A DNA stretch of 32,020 nucleotides from CAZVFE01 sp964626405 (lineage in GTDB: Bacteria; Bacteroidota; Bacteroidia; Cytophagales; Spirosomataceae), in the NCBI GenBank assembly GCA_964626405.1, contig CAZVFE010000011.1, positions 1 to 32,020 on the forward strand, given 5' to 3'. Below the pieces are notes generated by a model that was given only the letters and a program-made list of their open reading frames with translations, had not been told where the DNA came from and searched no databases. This document shows positions 24,762-32,020 of the stretch, piece after piece. The position numbers and the translations under genes were made by a program. Positions within the stretch are counted from its first letter, which is position 1, and each line of letters opens with the position of its first letter.

Positions 24762-25193
24762 TTAATATTCGTCGCCTAAATCATCATAAGAATCTCCCCC
24801 ACCAAACTCATCTTCATCATCAGATTTAAAATCATTTTCCATATCATTGAAGAAAATAGCATCTACCCCTTCGGATACCGTATTAAATAGGGTTAATTCT
24901 TCAATTTTTGCTTCATCTAATCGAGCTAAAATTGCCTCATTCTTACAAATAACAACAAAAAGACCATTTTCATTAGTACAAATCTTCGTTCCTTTTCTTA
25001 TGCAAGAAACACCATAGCCATCAAAAGCATCTACTGATTTGATATCCAAAATCATATTGGCATATCCTTTTTTGAATAAATTACGAATAGCATCTTCTAA
25101 TTCTAGGGAATTAGATTGATTTAATTCATTTGACTTCCAGCTTATTAAAGCATAATTCTCATTTTGCTCTAATTTAAAAATTGCATTAGACAT
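24762..25193 (-). CDS. STAS-domain protein with acidic tail
   Basis: The 143-residue protein has a STAS fold of the anti-sigma-factor-antagonist type over about residues 1-112, followed by an Asp/Glu- and Gly-rich tail (about 115-143). The loop that carries the phosphorylated Ser in SpoIIAA (DSSG) reads D58-G59-Y60-G61 here, so Ser is replaced by Tyr. The domain may therefore not be regulated by a Ser kinase of the SpoIIAB/RsbW type. The start overlaps the purC stop by 8 bp, so it is the last gene of the 27269-24762 unit. Partner unknown: no anti-sigma kinase or phosphatase lies in the window. Confidence 0.75.
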   Translation of the reverse strand: MSNAIFKLEQNENYALISWKSNELNQSNSLELEDAIRNLFKKGYANMILDIKSVDAFDGYGVSCIRKGTKICTNENGLFVVICKNEAILARLDEAKIEELTLFNTVSEGVDAIFFNDMENDFKSDDEDEFGGGDSYDDLGDEY

Positions 25194-26136
25194 TTTTTTC
25201 TAAAAAGATTAAAATATTTTGATTGATTCTTTCATTAATATTCATTTGGTCTTCCCTTTGGAATTTTTTACCGGTAATTTCTTCAAATAAGGTAATGTAC
25301 CTCTCAGATACTTGATTGACAAATTCATCTGACATTTCTGGAATCCTTTGTCCTTCTTTTCCACTGAAGCCATTTTCCATAAGCCATTCCCTAACAAATT
25401 CTTTAGAAAGTTGTTTTTGCGGAAGATCCTTATCTAGTAATTCTTGGTAGGTATTTTGATAAAAATAACGAGAGGAATCAGGAGTATGAATTTCATCCAT
25501 TAAGGTAATCTTTCCATCTTCATCCAAACCAAATTCATATTTTGTATCTACCAAAATTAAACCTCTTGAATTTGCTATCTCTTGTCCTCTTTTATATAAT
25601 GCCTGAGTAATACGATCTAATTCATTCCATAATTCCTTTGAAACAATATTTTGATTCAATATTTCATCTACAGAAATATCTTCATCATGACCTTCTGAAG
25701 CTTTAGTAGTGGGTGTTATGATTGGCATAGGTAAACGATCATTCTCTTTTAGGCCATCTGGTAAAGAAACCCCACATAATTCTCTTTTTCCGGATTTATA
25801 GGTTCTCCAAAGATGACCAGATACATAACCTCTAATGACCATTTCTATTGGAATGGGTGTACATTTCTTTCCGAATGCGACGTTAGGATCAGGATTAGCT
25901 TCCAACCAATTAGGAACAATATCCTCTGTTGCCTTCAAAAATTCTTGTGCAATTTGATTTAAAACCTGGCCTTTATAGGGAATTGGTTTTGGGAGAATAA
26001 CATCAAATGCTGAAATTCTATTTGAGGTAATCATCAATAATTTATTTCCGAAGGAATAAACATCTCTTACCTTTCCTTTATAATAGGCAGTTTGATTTGG
26101 AAATTCAAATTGTTTTAGGGAGGGGATATTAGTCAT
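25186..26136 (-). CDS. purC: Phosphoribosylaminoimidazole-succinocarboxamide synthase
   Basis: PurC joins aspartate to CAIR using ATP, giving SAICAR in purine synthesis. The 316-residue length is the longer form seen in Bacteroidota and fungi rather than the 237-residue E. coli form. Motifs visible are YYKGKVRDVYSFGNKLLMI near the N-terminus, SNRISAFDVILP, EMVIRGYVSGHLW, and LVDTKYEFG with MDEIHTPDSSRYF. It overlaps the upstream TPR-like gene and the downstream STAS gene by 8 bp each, so it is embedded in a four-gene unit otherwise of unknown function. Confidence 0.95.
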   Translation of the reverse strand: MTNIPSLKQFEFPNQTAYYKGKVRDVYSFGNKLLMITSNRISAFDVILPKPIPYKGQVLNQIAQEFLKATEDIVPNWLEANPDPNVAFGKKCTPIPIEMVIRGYVSGHLWRTYKSGKRELCGVSLPDGLKENDRLPMPIITPTTKASEGHDEDISVDEILNQNIVSKELWNELDRITQALYKRGQEIANSRGLILVDTKYEFGLDEDGKITLMDEIHTPDSSRYFYQNTYQELLDKDLPQKQLSKEFVREWLMENGFSGKEGQRIPEMSDEFVNQVSERYITLFEEITGKKFQREDQMNINERINQNILIFLEKNV

Positions 26137-26635
26137 ATTTAATATATTTCTCTTTTCTTTTCATTAATTCTAATATTGCTAAGGCTTCTTTTTGTGAATA
26201 ATTCTTGGATGAATTCGCCTTAGAATCCGAATATTCTGCAAAAATATTATTTTCTGTGATTAAATACTCATAAAGTTTTTTAAATTCTTGGTTGGTTGGA
26301 TTTTGTTTGATGGCCTCTCGTAAATTAGCTAAACATTCCGTTTTATTATTTTTATTCAAAAAAATCAAAGCTTTAATATAAGCTTGCTGGCTTGGAATAT
26401 TAACAAAACTTGAATCCTGAATTTTAATTTGAATAAGATTATACCGTTTATCTAAATCTTTAACCGTAAAAATGGATCTTTTTTCTAAATTTTCGAGAAT
26501 TAATCTTGCATCCTGAAATTTATTTTCCTGCAATTTTTGATTGAAATCATTAACTATGCGATTGTATTCCGTTGGTTTTACACCCCAAAGGATTTGCATA
26601 ATTATTAGAATAATATTTAAATAAAATGAAATCAA
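26129..26635 (-). CDS. TPR-like protein with N-terminal hydrophobic segment
   Basis: The 168-residue protein begins with a hydrophobic stretch (ISFYLNIILIIMQILWG, about residues 2-18) that may be a signal peptide or anchor. Helical repeats follow: NRIVNDFNQKLQENKFQDARLIL, then AYIKALIFLNKNNKTECLANLREAIKQNP (TPR-like, about 84-112). A Lys-rich C-terminus (ELMKRKEKYIKYD) closes it. It starts 1 bp after the Bat-like gene and overlaps purC by 8 bp. By position and shape it could be a BatC/BatE-like TPR partner of the upstream membrane protein. That link is inference; the repeats are weak. Confidence 0.6.
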   Translation of the reverse strand: MISFYLNIILIIMQILWGVKPTEYNRIVNDFNQKLQENKFQDARLILENLEKRSIFTVKDLDKRYNLIQIKIQDSSFVNIPSQQAYIKALIFLNKNNKTECLANLREAIKQNPTNQEFKKLYEYLITENNIFAEYSDSKANSSKNYSQKEALAILELMKRKEKYIKYD

Positions 26636-26636
26636 A

Positions 26637-27269
26637 CTAATTTTTTATGATTTTAAAATTTATTTGAAAGTCGATATAAATTAAAATAGTCAATAAAATT
26701 AACAAATAATACTTAAAACTTTCATTATTCAAATCACTTAAATTAATAGATTTTGAAAGTTCTGATGAATTATTTGAATTAACATTTGAAAAATCATTCA
26801 GCCTTATAACCTCATAATTTGAAAATTGTATAAAGGAACTTTGAATTAATGGAAGGTTTTTTATTCGATTTGGCTCCATTAAATTAATCATTTCTTTCTT
26901 ATTTAATAATGGACTCAATGAATAGCTAATTTCGTTTGAGGTTGTGATTAATTTAATCTGGGTATAATCTGGAAGTGATTTAATTTGGCTAATAATTTTT
27001 GTTTCAATTTCAGGATTTTGAATTTGTTCATGTGTTAATTCAAAAAATAAAATATCCTTATTTTGAATGATATCGAAGGATTTTTCAGATTTAAAAATGA
27101 AAATTGATTGATAGAATAGAAATAAAATTAAAAATCTTAGAAAAAATTTAATGTATATTTTTCTCGAAAAATCGTAGGAAATACGCAAATTACGATAGTA
27201 TTTAACGAATATTAGCCCATATACGAGAATAAAAAGTAATAAAAAAAAGATTTGGTAAGACCAATTCAC
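26637..27269 (-). CDS. Membrane protein with Bat (vWA)-like layout, degenerate
   Basis: The 210-residue protein has two N-terminal membrane helices (about residues 6-23 and 41-59), a soluble domain (about 65-180), and one C-terminal helix (about 186-206). This is the layout of Bacteroidota BatA/BatB aerotolerance proteins, whose basic loop between the helices and DIVxVxDxSxSM motif follow in the same order. Here the corresponding strand reads DILFFELTHEQ (72-82), so a metal-binding DxSxS MIDAS is absent. The next helix-strand pattern (TKIISQIKSLPDYTQIKLIT) would suit a vWA fold. A TPR-like gene follows 1 bp later, as in bat operons. Homology is inferred from layout, not from diagnostic residues. 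The alternative is an unrelated envelope protein. Confidence 0.55.
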   Translation of the reverse strand: MNWSYQIFFLLLFILVYGLIFVKYYRNLRISYDFSRKIYIKFFLRFLILFLFYQSIFIFKSEKSFDIIQNKDILFFELTHEQIQNPEIETKIISQIKSLPDYTQIKLITTSNEISYSLSPLLNKKEMINLMEPNRIKNLPLIQSSFIQFSNYEVIRLNDFSNVNSNNSSELSKSINLSDLNNESFKYYLLILLTILIYIDFQINFKIIKN

Positions 27270-27291
27270 ATCAACTAATTTCTTATTTATT

Positions 27292-27313
27292 CAAAACTAA
27301 ATACTTATTTTTG
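27292..27313. promoter_or_regulatory. Candidate back-to-back divergent -7 boxes
   Basis: In the gap between the Bat-like gene and the aminotransferase, TAGTTTTG on the minus strand (27299 to 27292) and TATTTTTG on the plus strand (27306-27313) both fit TAnnTTTG. They point outwards, 6 bp apart, each about 20 bp from the start codon it would serve. Each -33 region would overlap the other promoter, implying mutual exclusion. No clear -33 TTG is seen for either. Confidence 0.4.
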
Positions 27314-27331
27314 TATTTCATTAATAAAATT

Positions 27332-28543
27332 ATGGAATTTTTAAAAAGCAGCAGATTAGATTCTCTAAAATACGAAATCAGAGGGCCAGTTTATGATAAG
27401 GCTCAATCCTTAATAGCTCAGGGTTATAAAATTATTTCTTTAAATATTGGGAATCCTGCCTCCTATGGTTTTGAAACTCCTGATGAAATTATTCATGATA
27501 TTATCATAAATATCCGAAATGCCCAAGGTTATGTTGATTCAAGAGGTTTATTCTCAGCGAGAAAGGCTGTCATGCAATATTACCAAAGTAGAGGAATAAA
27601 AAATATATTAATTGAAGATATTTTTATTGGAAATGGTGTATCTGAATTAATTTCTTTGAGTTTAAATGCTTTATTAAATTCGAATGACGAGGTTTTAATT
27701 CCTGCTCCTGATTATCCTTTATGGACAACAGTTGTGGAGCTTGCAGGAGGAAAAGCTGTGCATTATAAATGTTTAGAGGAGGATGGTTGGATTCCAAGTG
27801 CTGAAGATATTGAATCCAAAATCAGTTCCAAAACGAAGGCCATTGTATTGATTAATCCGAACAACCCGACGGGGGCAGTATATCCTAAGGAGGTAATTTT
27901 GAAATTATCAAAAATTGCTCAAAAAAATAATTTAATATTATTTGCTGATGAAATTTATGATAAAATCTTATATGATGAAAACACGCATCATACTGCCGCT
28001 GGTTTAAATGAGGATGTCCTAACTATTACAATGGGTGGAATGTCTAAAAATTACCGTGCTGCTGGCTTTAGAGGTGGTTGGATGTTAATTACTGGCCCGA
28101 AAAACAAAGCTAAATCGTATATAGAAGGTTTAAATTTTTTATTTAGTACGCGTTTATGTGCGAACGTGATTACTCAATATGGGATTCAAACTGCATTAGG
28201 AGGTTATCAATCAATAAATGATTTGGTTGAAAAGAATGGAAGATTATATAAGCAAATGAATTTGGCTTATGAAAAAATCAATTCCATAGATGGTGTTTCC
28301 TGTGAAAAACCTAAAGGTGCCTTATATTTATTCCCGAAAATAGATTTAAGTAAATTTGATTTTAGGGACGATCAACATTTTGTAATGTCTTTATTAGAAG
28401 AACAAAAGGTTTTAGTAGTGGCGGGCTCTGGATTTAATTTAGATGCAAACAATTATTTTAGAATCGTGTTTTTACCTCATGTAGAATTGTTGGAATTAGC
28501 AATCGACAAAATAATAGAACATTTCGAAAACCATAGAATATAA
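27332..28543 (+). CDS. Class I/II pyridoxal-phosphate aminotransferase, alanine-type
   Basis: The 403-residue protein is a fold-type I aminotransferase close to AlaA/YfbQ, which makes alanine from pyruvate with glutamate. Evidence: SLNIGNPASYGFETPDEI, GYVDSRGLFSARKAVMQYY, FIGNGVSELI, INPNNPTGAVYP, FADEIYDKILYD, and the PLP-binding Lys239 in GGMSKNYRAAGFRGGW. The C-terminal FRIVFLPHVE provides the substrate-carboxylate Arg. ATG at 27332 is preferred over an in-frame TTG at 27311, which lies inside the candidate promoter and adds a non-conserved segment. The stop overlaps the next start (TAATG), so the transporter gene is translationally coupled. Confidence 0.9.
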   Translation: MEFLKSSRLDSLKYEIRGPVYDKAQSLIAQGYKIISLNIGNPASYGFETPDEIIHDIIINIRNAQGYVDSRGLFSARKAVMQYYQSRGIKNILIEDIFIGNGVSELISLSLNALLNSNDEVLIPAPDYPLWTTVVELAGGKAVHYKCLEEDGWIPSAEDIESKISSKTKAIVLINPNNPTGAVYPKEVILKLSKIAQKNNLILFADEIYDKILYDENTHHTAAGLNEDVLTITMGGMSKNYRAAGFRGGWMLITGPKNKAKSYIEGLNFLFSTRLCANVITQYGIQTALGGYQSINDLVEKNGRLYKQMNLAYEKINSIDGVSCEKPKGALYLFPKIDLSKFDFRDDQHFVMSLLEEQKVLVVAGSGFNLDANNYFRIVFLPHVELLELAIDKIIEHFENHRI

Positions 28544-29286
28544 TGTTTAATCAATTTTCCAAAAGACAGAAATTATTTATTTTCCTTTTTGGAGTTGTCC
28601 TAACCAATGCAATAATAGCTGAAATAATAGGAGTAAAAATTTTCAGTATTGAAAAAACCTTAGGATTTTCTCCTTTACATTTACCTACGCCATGGGGAGA
28701 TTATTGGGATTTAAATCAGACTGCGGGGGCATTAAATTGGCCGCTCGTATTTATATTTTCAGATATCACGAATGATTATTTTGGTAAATCTGGGGTAAGA
28801 TTCATTTCATACATGACAGCCTTTTTTATTTTCTTAGCCTTTTTAGTTATCTATACTGCAACTCATTTAGTGCCAGCAGATTTTTGGTTGGAGGTAAATG
28901 GAATAAATGAGGGCTTTAATATTAATACAGCATTTTCTAAAATTTTTAGACAAGGTCTCGGAATTATTTTAGGTTCATTAACTGCTTTTTTAGTAAGTCA
29001 ATTGTTTGATGCATTTGTATTTGAAAAAATTAAAGCTAAAACTGGGAATAAAATGATTTGGTTAAGAGCTACCGGGTCAACTATTTTATCTCAAGCATTA
29101 GATTCATTTTTGGTAATTGGAATTGCATTCTATTTATTTGGAAATTGGACCATCTCAGAATGGATGAATGTTTCTCTAAATAATTATATATATAAATTTT
29201 CGATTGCAGTATTAAGTACTCCCCTATTATATTTAGTCCATTTTATTACTAAAAAATATTTAGGAAAAGAAGAGGAAGTATCTTAG
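28543..29286 (+). CDS. Queuosine precursor transporter (YhhQ family)
   Basis: This 247-residue membrane protein belongs to the VUT/YhhQ family, which imports preQ0/preQ1 for tRNA queuosine. Motifs visible are LTNAIIAEIIGVKIF, FSDITNDYFGKSGVR and RATGSTILSQALDSFL. About six helices are predicted, with a longer than usual loop around residues 38-62 (LGFSPLHLPTPWGDYWDLNQ). It overlaps the aminotransferase stop by one base and converges on the SpoU methyltransferase with a 4-bp overlap. No queuosine biosynthesis gene is in the window, so a salvage role is inferred from family only. Confidence 0.9.
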   Translation: MFNQFSKRQKLFIFLFGVVLTNAIIAEIIGVKIFSIEKTLGFSPLHLPTPWGDYWDLNQTAGALNWPLVFIFSDITNDYFGKSGVRFISYMTAFFIFLAFLVIYTATHLVPADFWLEVNGINEGFNINTAFSKIFRQGLGIILGSLTAFLVSQLFDAFVFEKIKAKTGNKMIWLRATGSTILSQALDSFLVIGIAFYLFGNWTISEWMNVSLNNYIYKFSIAVLSTPLLYLVHFITKKYLGKEEEVS

Positions 29287-30017
29287 TTATTTCTTTTAAG
29301 ATTATCTAAAATTATTCCAGTACTAATACCTACATTTAAGGATTCCGCATTTCCAAATCTTGGTATAGTAATTTTCTTGGAAATAAATGATTTCAGGTTT
29401 TCACGTATACCTTGCGATTCATTTCCAAGAATAATAAATCCGTTTTTAGGAAATTTAAATTCATGTATATTTTCTCCGTCTAAAAATGCGCCTAATTTTG
29501 GAATAGAGGGGTATTTTTCAAATAAAACCTCTAAATCTATTTCCTGAAACCGAATTCTTTTAAAAGAACCCATGGAGGCTGATATTACCTTTGGGTTATA
29601 AAATTCTGCAGAATCCTTAGAGGCAAATAGGTTGGTGATTCCATACCAATCACAAATACGAATAATAGTGCCGAGGTTACCTGGATCACGAATTCCATCT
29701 AAAATGATTGAATAAGGCTGATTTTCAAAGTTAATATCAATTTCATTCTCGAATTGGTTTACTACAGCTAAACCGAAAGAATTATTTTCAAAGGTTGATA
29801 ATTTATTTAAGGTTTTTGAATCAACAATATATATTGGGACATTTATATTATTTATAGATAAATTATCGTTTAATACAATAAAATCAATTCTATAATTTGA
29901 ATCTAAAAGTTCTTCAATACCCTTCTCTCCTTCTACTAAAAATTTCTTATTCTCCCGTCTACCTTTTTTAGAATGTAAGGAATTGATTAACTTTAATTGT
30001 TTATTCGTTAGAATCAT
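29283..30017 (-). CDS. RNA methyltransferase, SpoU/TrmH family
   Basis: The 244-residue protein is a SPOUT 2'-O-ribose methyltransferase. It has an N-terminal L30e-like substrate-binding domain (about residues 1-95, with RRENKKFLVEGEKGIEELL) and the SpoU catalytic domain (about 105-242). The three motifs are ILDGIRDPGNLGTIIRIC, FIILGNESQGI, and IPRFGNAESLNVGISTGI. Its target could be 23S rRNA, as for RlmB or TsnR, or tRNA; the sequence does not decide. The start codon touches that of the divergent tamL. The 3' end overlaps the queuosine transporter by 4 bp. Confidence 0.92.
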   Translation of the reverse strand: MILTNKQLKLINSLHSKKGRRENKKFLVEGEKGIEELLDSNYRIDFIVLNDNLSINNINVPIYIVDSKTLNKLSTFENNSFGLAVVNQFENEIDINFENQPYSIILDGIRDPGNLGTIIRICDWYGITNLFASKDSAEFYNPKVISASMGSFKRIRFQEIDLEVLFEKYPSIPKLGAFLDGENIHEFKFPKNGFIILGNESQGIRENLKSFISKKITIPRFGNAESLNVGISTGIILDNLKRNN

Positions 30018-32020
30018 TTGAAAAAGCTATTTTTTCTATTTTTAGGTTTAATAATTTTCAGTAGTTGTAAAAATTATCAAAATTTTACTATTGAAAAACC
30101 TGTAATTTCAGAAATAAATATCAAAGGAAACAAAATTATTTCAGAAGGAGAAATTCGATCTAATATCAATAGTCTAAATACCTCCTACAAAAGATTTTTT
30201 CCTGTTAAATATTATCTTTATTTAGCAAATAAACGAAAAATAAAAGACTCTTTAAACAAAAATTTAAATTTACGTTTTTTTAAAAATCCGAATCCAGAAT
30301 TTGATTCTAGTTTTTTAACGGATATTCAAAAGAATTTAATTGGGTTTTATCAGAGAAATGGATTTTTAAACTCTCGGGTTGATTATCAAGTTGACACAAA
30401 TAAAAAGGTTTTTTATAAAATAAATTTTCTAATTGAAGAAGGTAATCCGAGTGTTTTTCAAAAGGAGGATAGTTTATCCATAAATAATCCGGCTATTGCC
30501 TTGCATGTAAATAATTATTTAAAGACTTCAAGTTTAATTGAAAAAAATAAATTATTGAATCTTGAAAAAATAAAAGAGGAAAAATCTGCTCTGGTTAACT
30601 ATTTGAGAAATTCTGGTTATTATAAAATCGGAGAAGATGCAATTTCTATACAAATTAATGATTTAAAGGATACTACCTTAAATAAAATAGATTTAGTTTA
30701 TCAGATTCCAAAAGTGAATTTTCAAGGATCTGAACTTTATGATAGACAATTTAGGTTTGACAATCCTAATTTTAAATTATTTGATCAAAAAGCTGAGCCA
30801 ATACCTGTACCATATTCACTTGAAAAAAAGCTTAGGAAAATAATAAATATACAGTTTGGTAATCCTTATTCTCAGAATAAGGTTAATTATGCAGTTCAAA
30901 ATTTAACGATATCGGATCAATTTAGATCTACTAATTTAAAATTAGAAGAGAAAAATACCTTATTAAAACCAAATTTTGAATTAATCAATCAAGATAAATT
31001 TAATTTTAATTCTGAATTAGGAGGTTCAATATTTAGAGGAATACCAGGACCTTTCCTTTCCAATTCATTTAAAATTAGACGAATATTTTCGTATTTAGAT
31101 TATTTAGATTTTACGGCAAGAATAGGCTTTGAGGCACAAGCAGGATTTATTAATACATCTGAGACAAGAAAAAATCTAGATTTAACTTTATCTTCTAGTT
31201 TGAATATTCCCTATTTAACTCTTCCAAATAAAATTTTAGAAAAAAAACTATTTCAAAATATATTTGCCTCGAAAACGCAATATGGAATAAGTTATAATTA
31301 TATAAATAGACCGGAATATGCCAGAAATAATATTAATATATTTCAGAATTTATATTGGCAAAAATCGAATAGAAGAATGTATAAATTATCATTATTCGAT
31401 TTGAATATGATAAATACTAATTATCCTTCTACCAAAACCTCTACGGATTTCCAGAATTATTTGGAGGAATTAAGATTAACCGGAAATAATTTATATCGAA
31501 GTTTTAACCCTTCTTTTGTATCAAACATTAATTTTTCCTATCAGAAGGCTAATTTTGATGCTACAAATAAATTAGTAGATGGCAAATCGATTTCTTATAC
31601 GATTGAATCAGGAGGTACTTTATTAAATTTTACTAAGGATAAATATTATCGCTTTGTTGAAAATATTCTTCAAAATTCTAATAATTTACAATTTTATCGG
31701 TATTTACGATTTGATTTAGATTATAGAAAATATATTTTGTTGGGTTATAGAGATAATTCTCAAATAGCCTTTAAGGTAAAAACTGGACTAGCCTATTCTT
31801 ACAGTAAAGAAAATGGTTATCAGTTGCCTTATGAGAAGAACTTCTTTATTGGAGGACCATCTTCTATTCGTGCATGGAGGCCAAGAAGATTAGGGCCTGG
31901 AGGATTTCAATCTACGAATGAATTGATTGAAAAACCTGGTAGTATTATTTTTGAAACATCAGCTGAATATCGATTCAAAATTTTTGACTTTTTTGGAAAA
32001 ATTAATGGAGCAACATTCAT
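30018..32020 (+). CDS. tamL: TamL-type lipoprotein, BamA/TamA superfamily, 3' part cut by window edge
   Basis: TamL is the Bacteroidota outer-membrane protein of the BamA superfamily thought to work with TamB in envelope assembly. The open frame runs from TTG at 30018 to the window end (about 667 codons, no stop). A lipoprotein signal KKLFFLFLGLIIFSSC gives Cys17 as the lipidation site. POTRA-like repeats follow (ISEINIKGNKIISEGEIR, YLRNSGYYKIGEDAI). The surface-antigen barrel contains FFIGGPSSIRAWRPRRLGPG (Arg618), the barrel signature. TTG is the only start candidate: a stop lies 9 bp before it and no ATG precedes the signal peptide. The missing end should hold the last barrel strands. It is divergent from the SpoU gene with zero gap. 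Confidence 0.88.
   Translation, partial: MKKLFFLFLGLIIFSSCKNYQNFTIEKPVISEINIKGNKIISEGEIRSNINSLNTSYKRFFPVKYYLYLANKRKIKDSLNKNLNLRFFKNPNPEFDSSFLTDIQKNLIGFYQRNGFLNSRVDYQVDTNKKVFYKINFLIEEGNPSVFQKEDSLSINNPAIALHVNNYLKTSSLIEKNKLLNLEKIKEEKSALVNYLRNSGYYKIGEDAISIQINDLKDTTLNKIDLVYQIPKVNFQGSELYDRQFRFDNPNFKLFDQKAEPIPVPYSLEKKLRKIINIQFGNPYSQNKVNYAVQNLTISDQFRSTNLKLEEKNTLLKPNFELINQDKFNFNSELGGSIFRGIPGPFLSNSFKIRRIFSYLDYLDFTARIGFEAQAGFINTSETRKNLDLTLSSSLNIPYLTLPNKILEKKLFQNIFASKTQYGISYNYINRPEYARNNINIFQNLYWQKSNRRMYKLSLFDLNMINTNYPSTKTSTDFQNYLEELRLTGNNLYRSFNPSFVSNINFSYQKANFDATNKLVDGKSISYTIESGGTLLNFTKDKYYRFVENILQNSNNLQFYRYLRFDLDYRKYILLGYRDNSQIAFKVKTGLAYSYSKENGYQLPYEKNFFIGGPSSIRAWRPRRLGPGGFQSTNELIEKPGSIIFETSAEYRFKIFDFFGKINGATF

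Noticed and set aside
27311..27331. TTG at 27311 as the aminotransferase start
   Set aside because: It lies inside the candidate -7 box and adds seven non-conserved residues; ATG at 27332 fits homologues.
1..32020. CRISPR arrays, insertion sequences, integrases, prophage genes or att-type direct repeats
   Set aside because: None found by reading; the tRNA genes have no adjacent integrase or partial repeat copy.

Overview
The window is a gene-dense, very AT-rich stretch of chromosomal core genome from a member of the Bacteroidota, possibly a Cytophagales-type or related lineage. The evidence is the block ftsX - DUF3098 - uppP - truB - ribF, a TamA-like outer-membrane protein with a lipoprotein signal (TamL) divergent from a SpoU methyltransferase, a short TruB without PUA domain, a 316-residue PurC, a chorismate mutase-prephenate dehydratase fusion, and several TAnnTTTG boxes, the Bacteroidota -7 promoter element. 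I see no insertion sequence, prophage, integrase, CRISPR array or block of foreign base composition.

Layout. 1-2579: ruvC (cut by the window edge), a NodB-type deacetylase, a TatD-family hydrolase and an orphan ABC ATPase. 2595-6093: a xylulokinase, an NAD(P)-binding epimerase-like protein and rmuC. 6129-6305: tRNA-Leu(CAA) with a good promoter and an intrinsic terminator. 6313-8846: a MacB-type permease and a many-pass membrane protein of unknown function. 8943-12830: parE, a small TPR-like protein, and etfB-etfA. 12885-16929: a six-gene envelope, RNA-modification and flavin operon (bifunctional-nuclease-family protein, ftsX, DUF3098, uppP, truB, ribF). 16900-17982: pheA. 17983-18479: tRNA-Arg(TCT), tRNA-Pro(TGG) and tRNA-Ser(GCT), all on the minus strand with two intrinsic terminators. 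18480-24561: gltB-gltD for glutamate synthase. 24762-27269: a tight minus-strand unit of a Bat-like membrane protein, a TPR-like protein, purC and a STAS protein with an acidic tail. 27332-29286: an alanine-type aminotransferase coupled to a queuosine-precursor transporter. 29283-32020: the SpoU methyltransferase and the start of tamL.

How the genes work together. Most functions are housekeeping: DNA repair and topology (ruvC, tatD, rmuC, parE), nitrogen and amino-acid metabolism (gltBD, pheA, the aminotransferase), purine and flavin synthesis (purC, ribF), electron transfer (etfAB, whose FAD depends on ribF), and envelope assembly (uppP, ftsX, tamL). Packing is extreme. Two divergent pairs have start codons that touch with no base between them (438-443 and 30015-30020), a third is 15 bp apart, and five convergent pairs overlap at their 3' ends by 4 to 30 bp.

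The least explained items are the degenerate Bat-like/TPR pair upstream of purC, the STAS protein with a Tyr at the usual phospho-Ser position, the perfect dyad inside the tRNA-Leu promoter, and the terminator hairpin that leaves no room for a separate tRNA-Arg promoter. I did not find a clearly novel multi-gene system.
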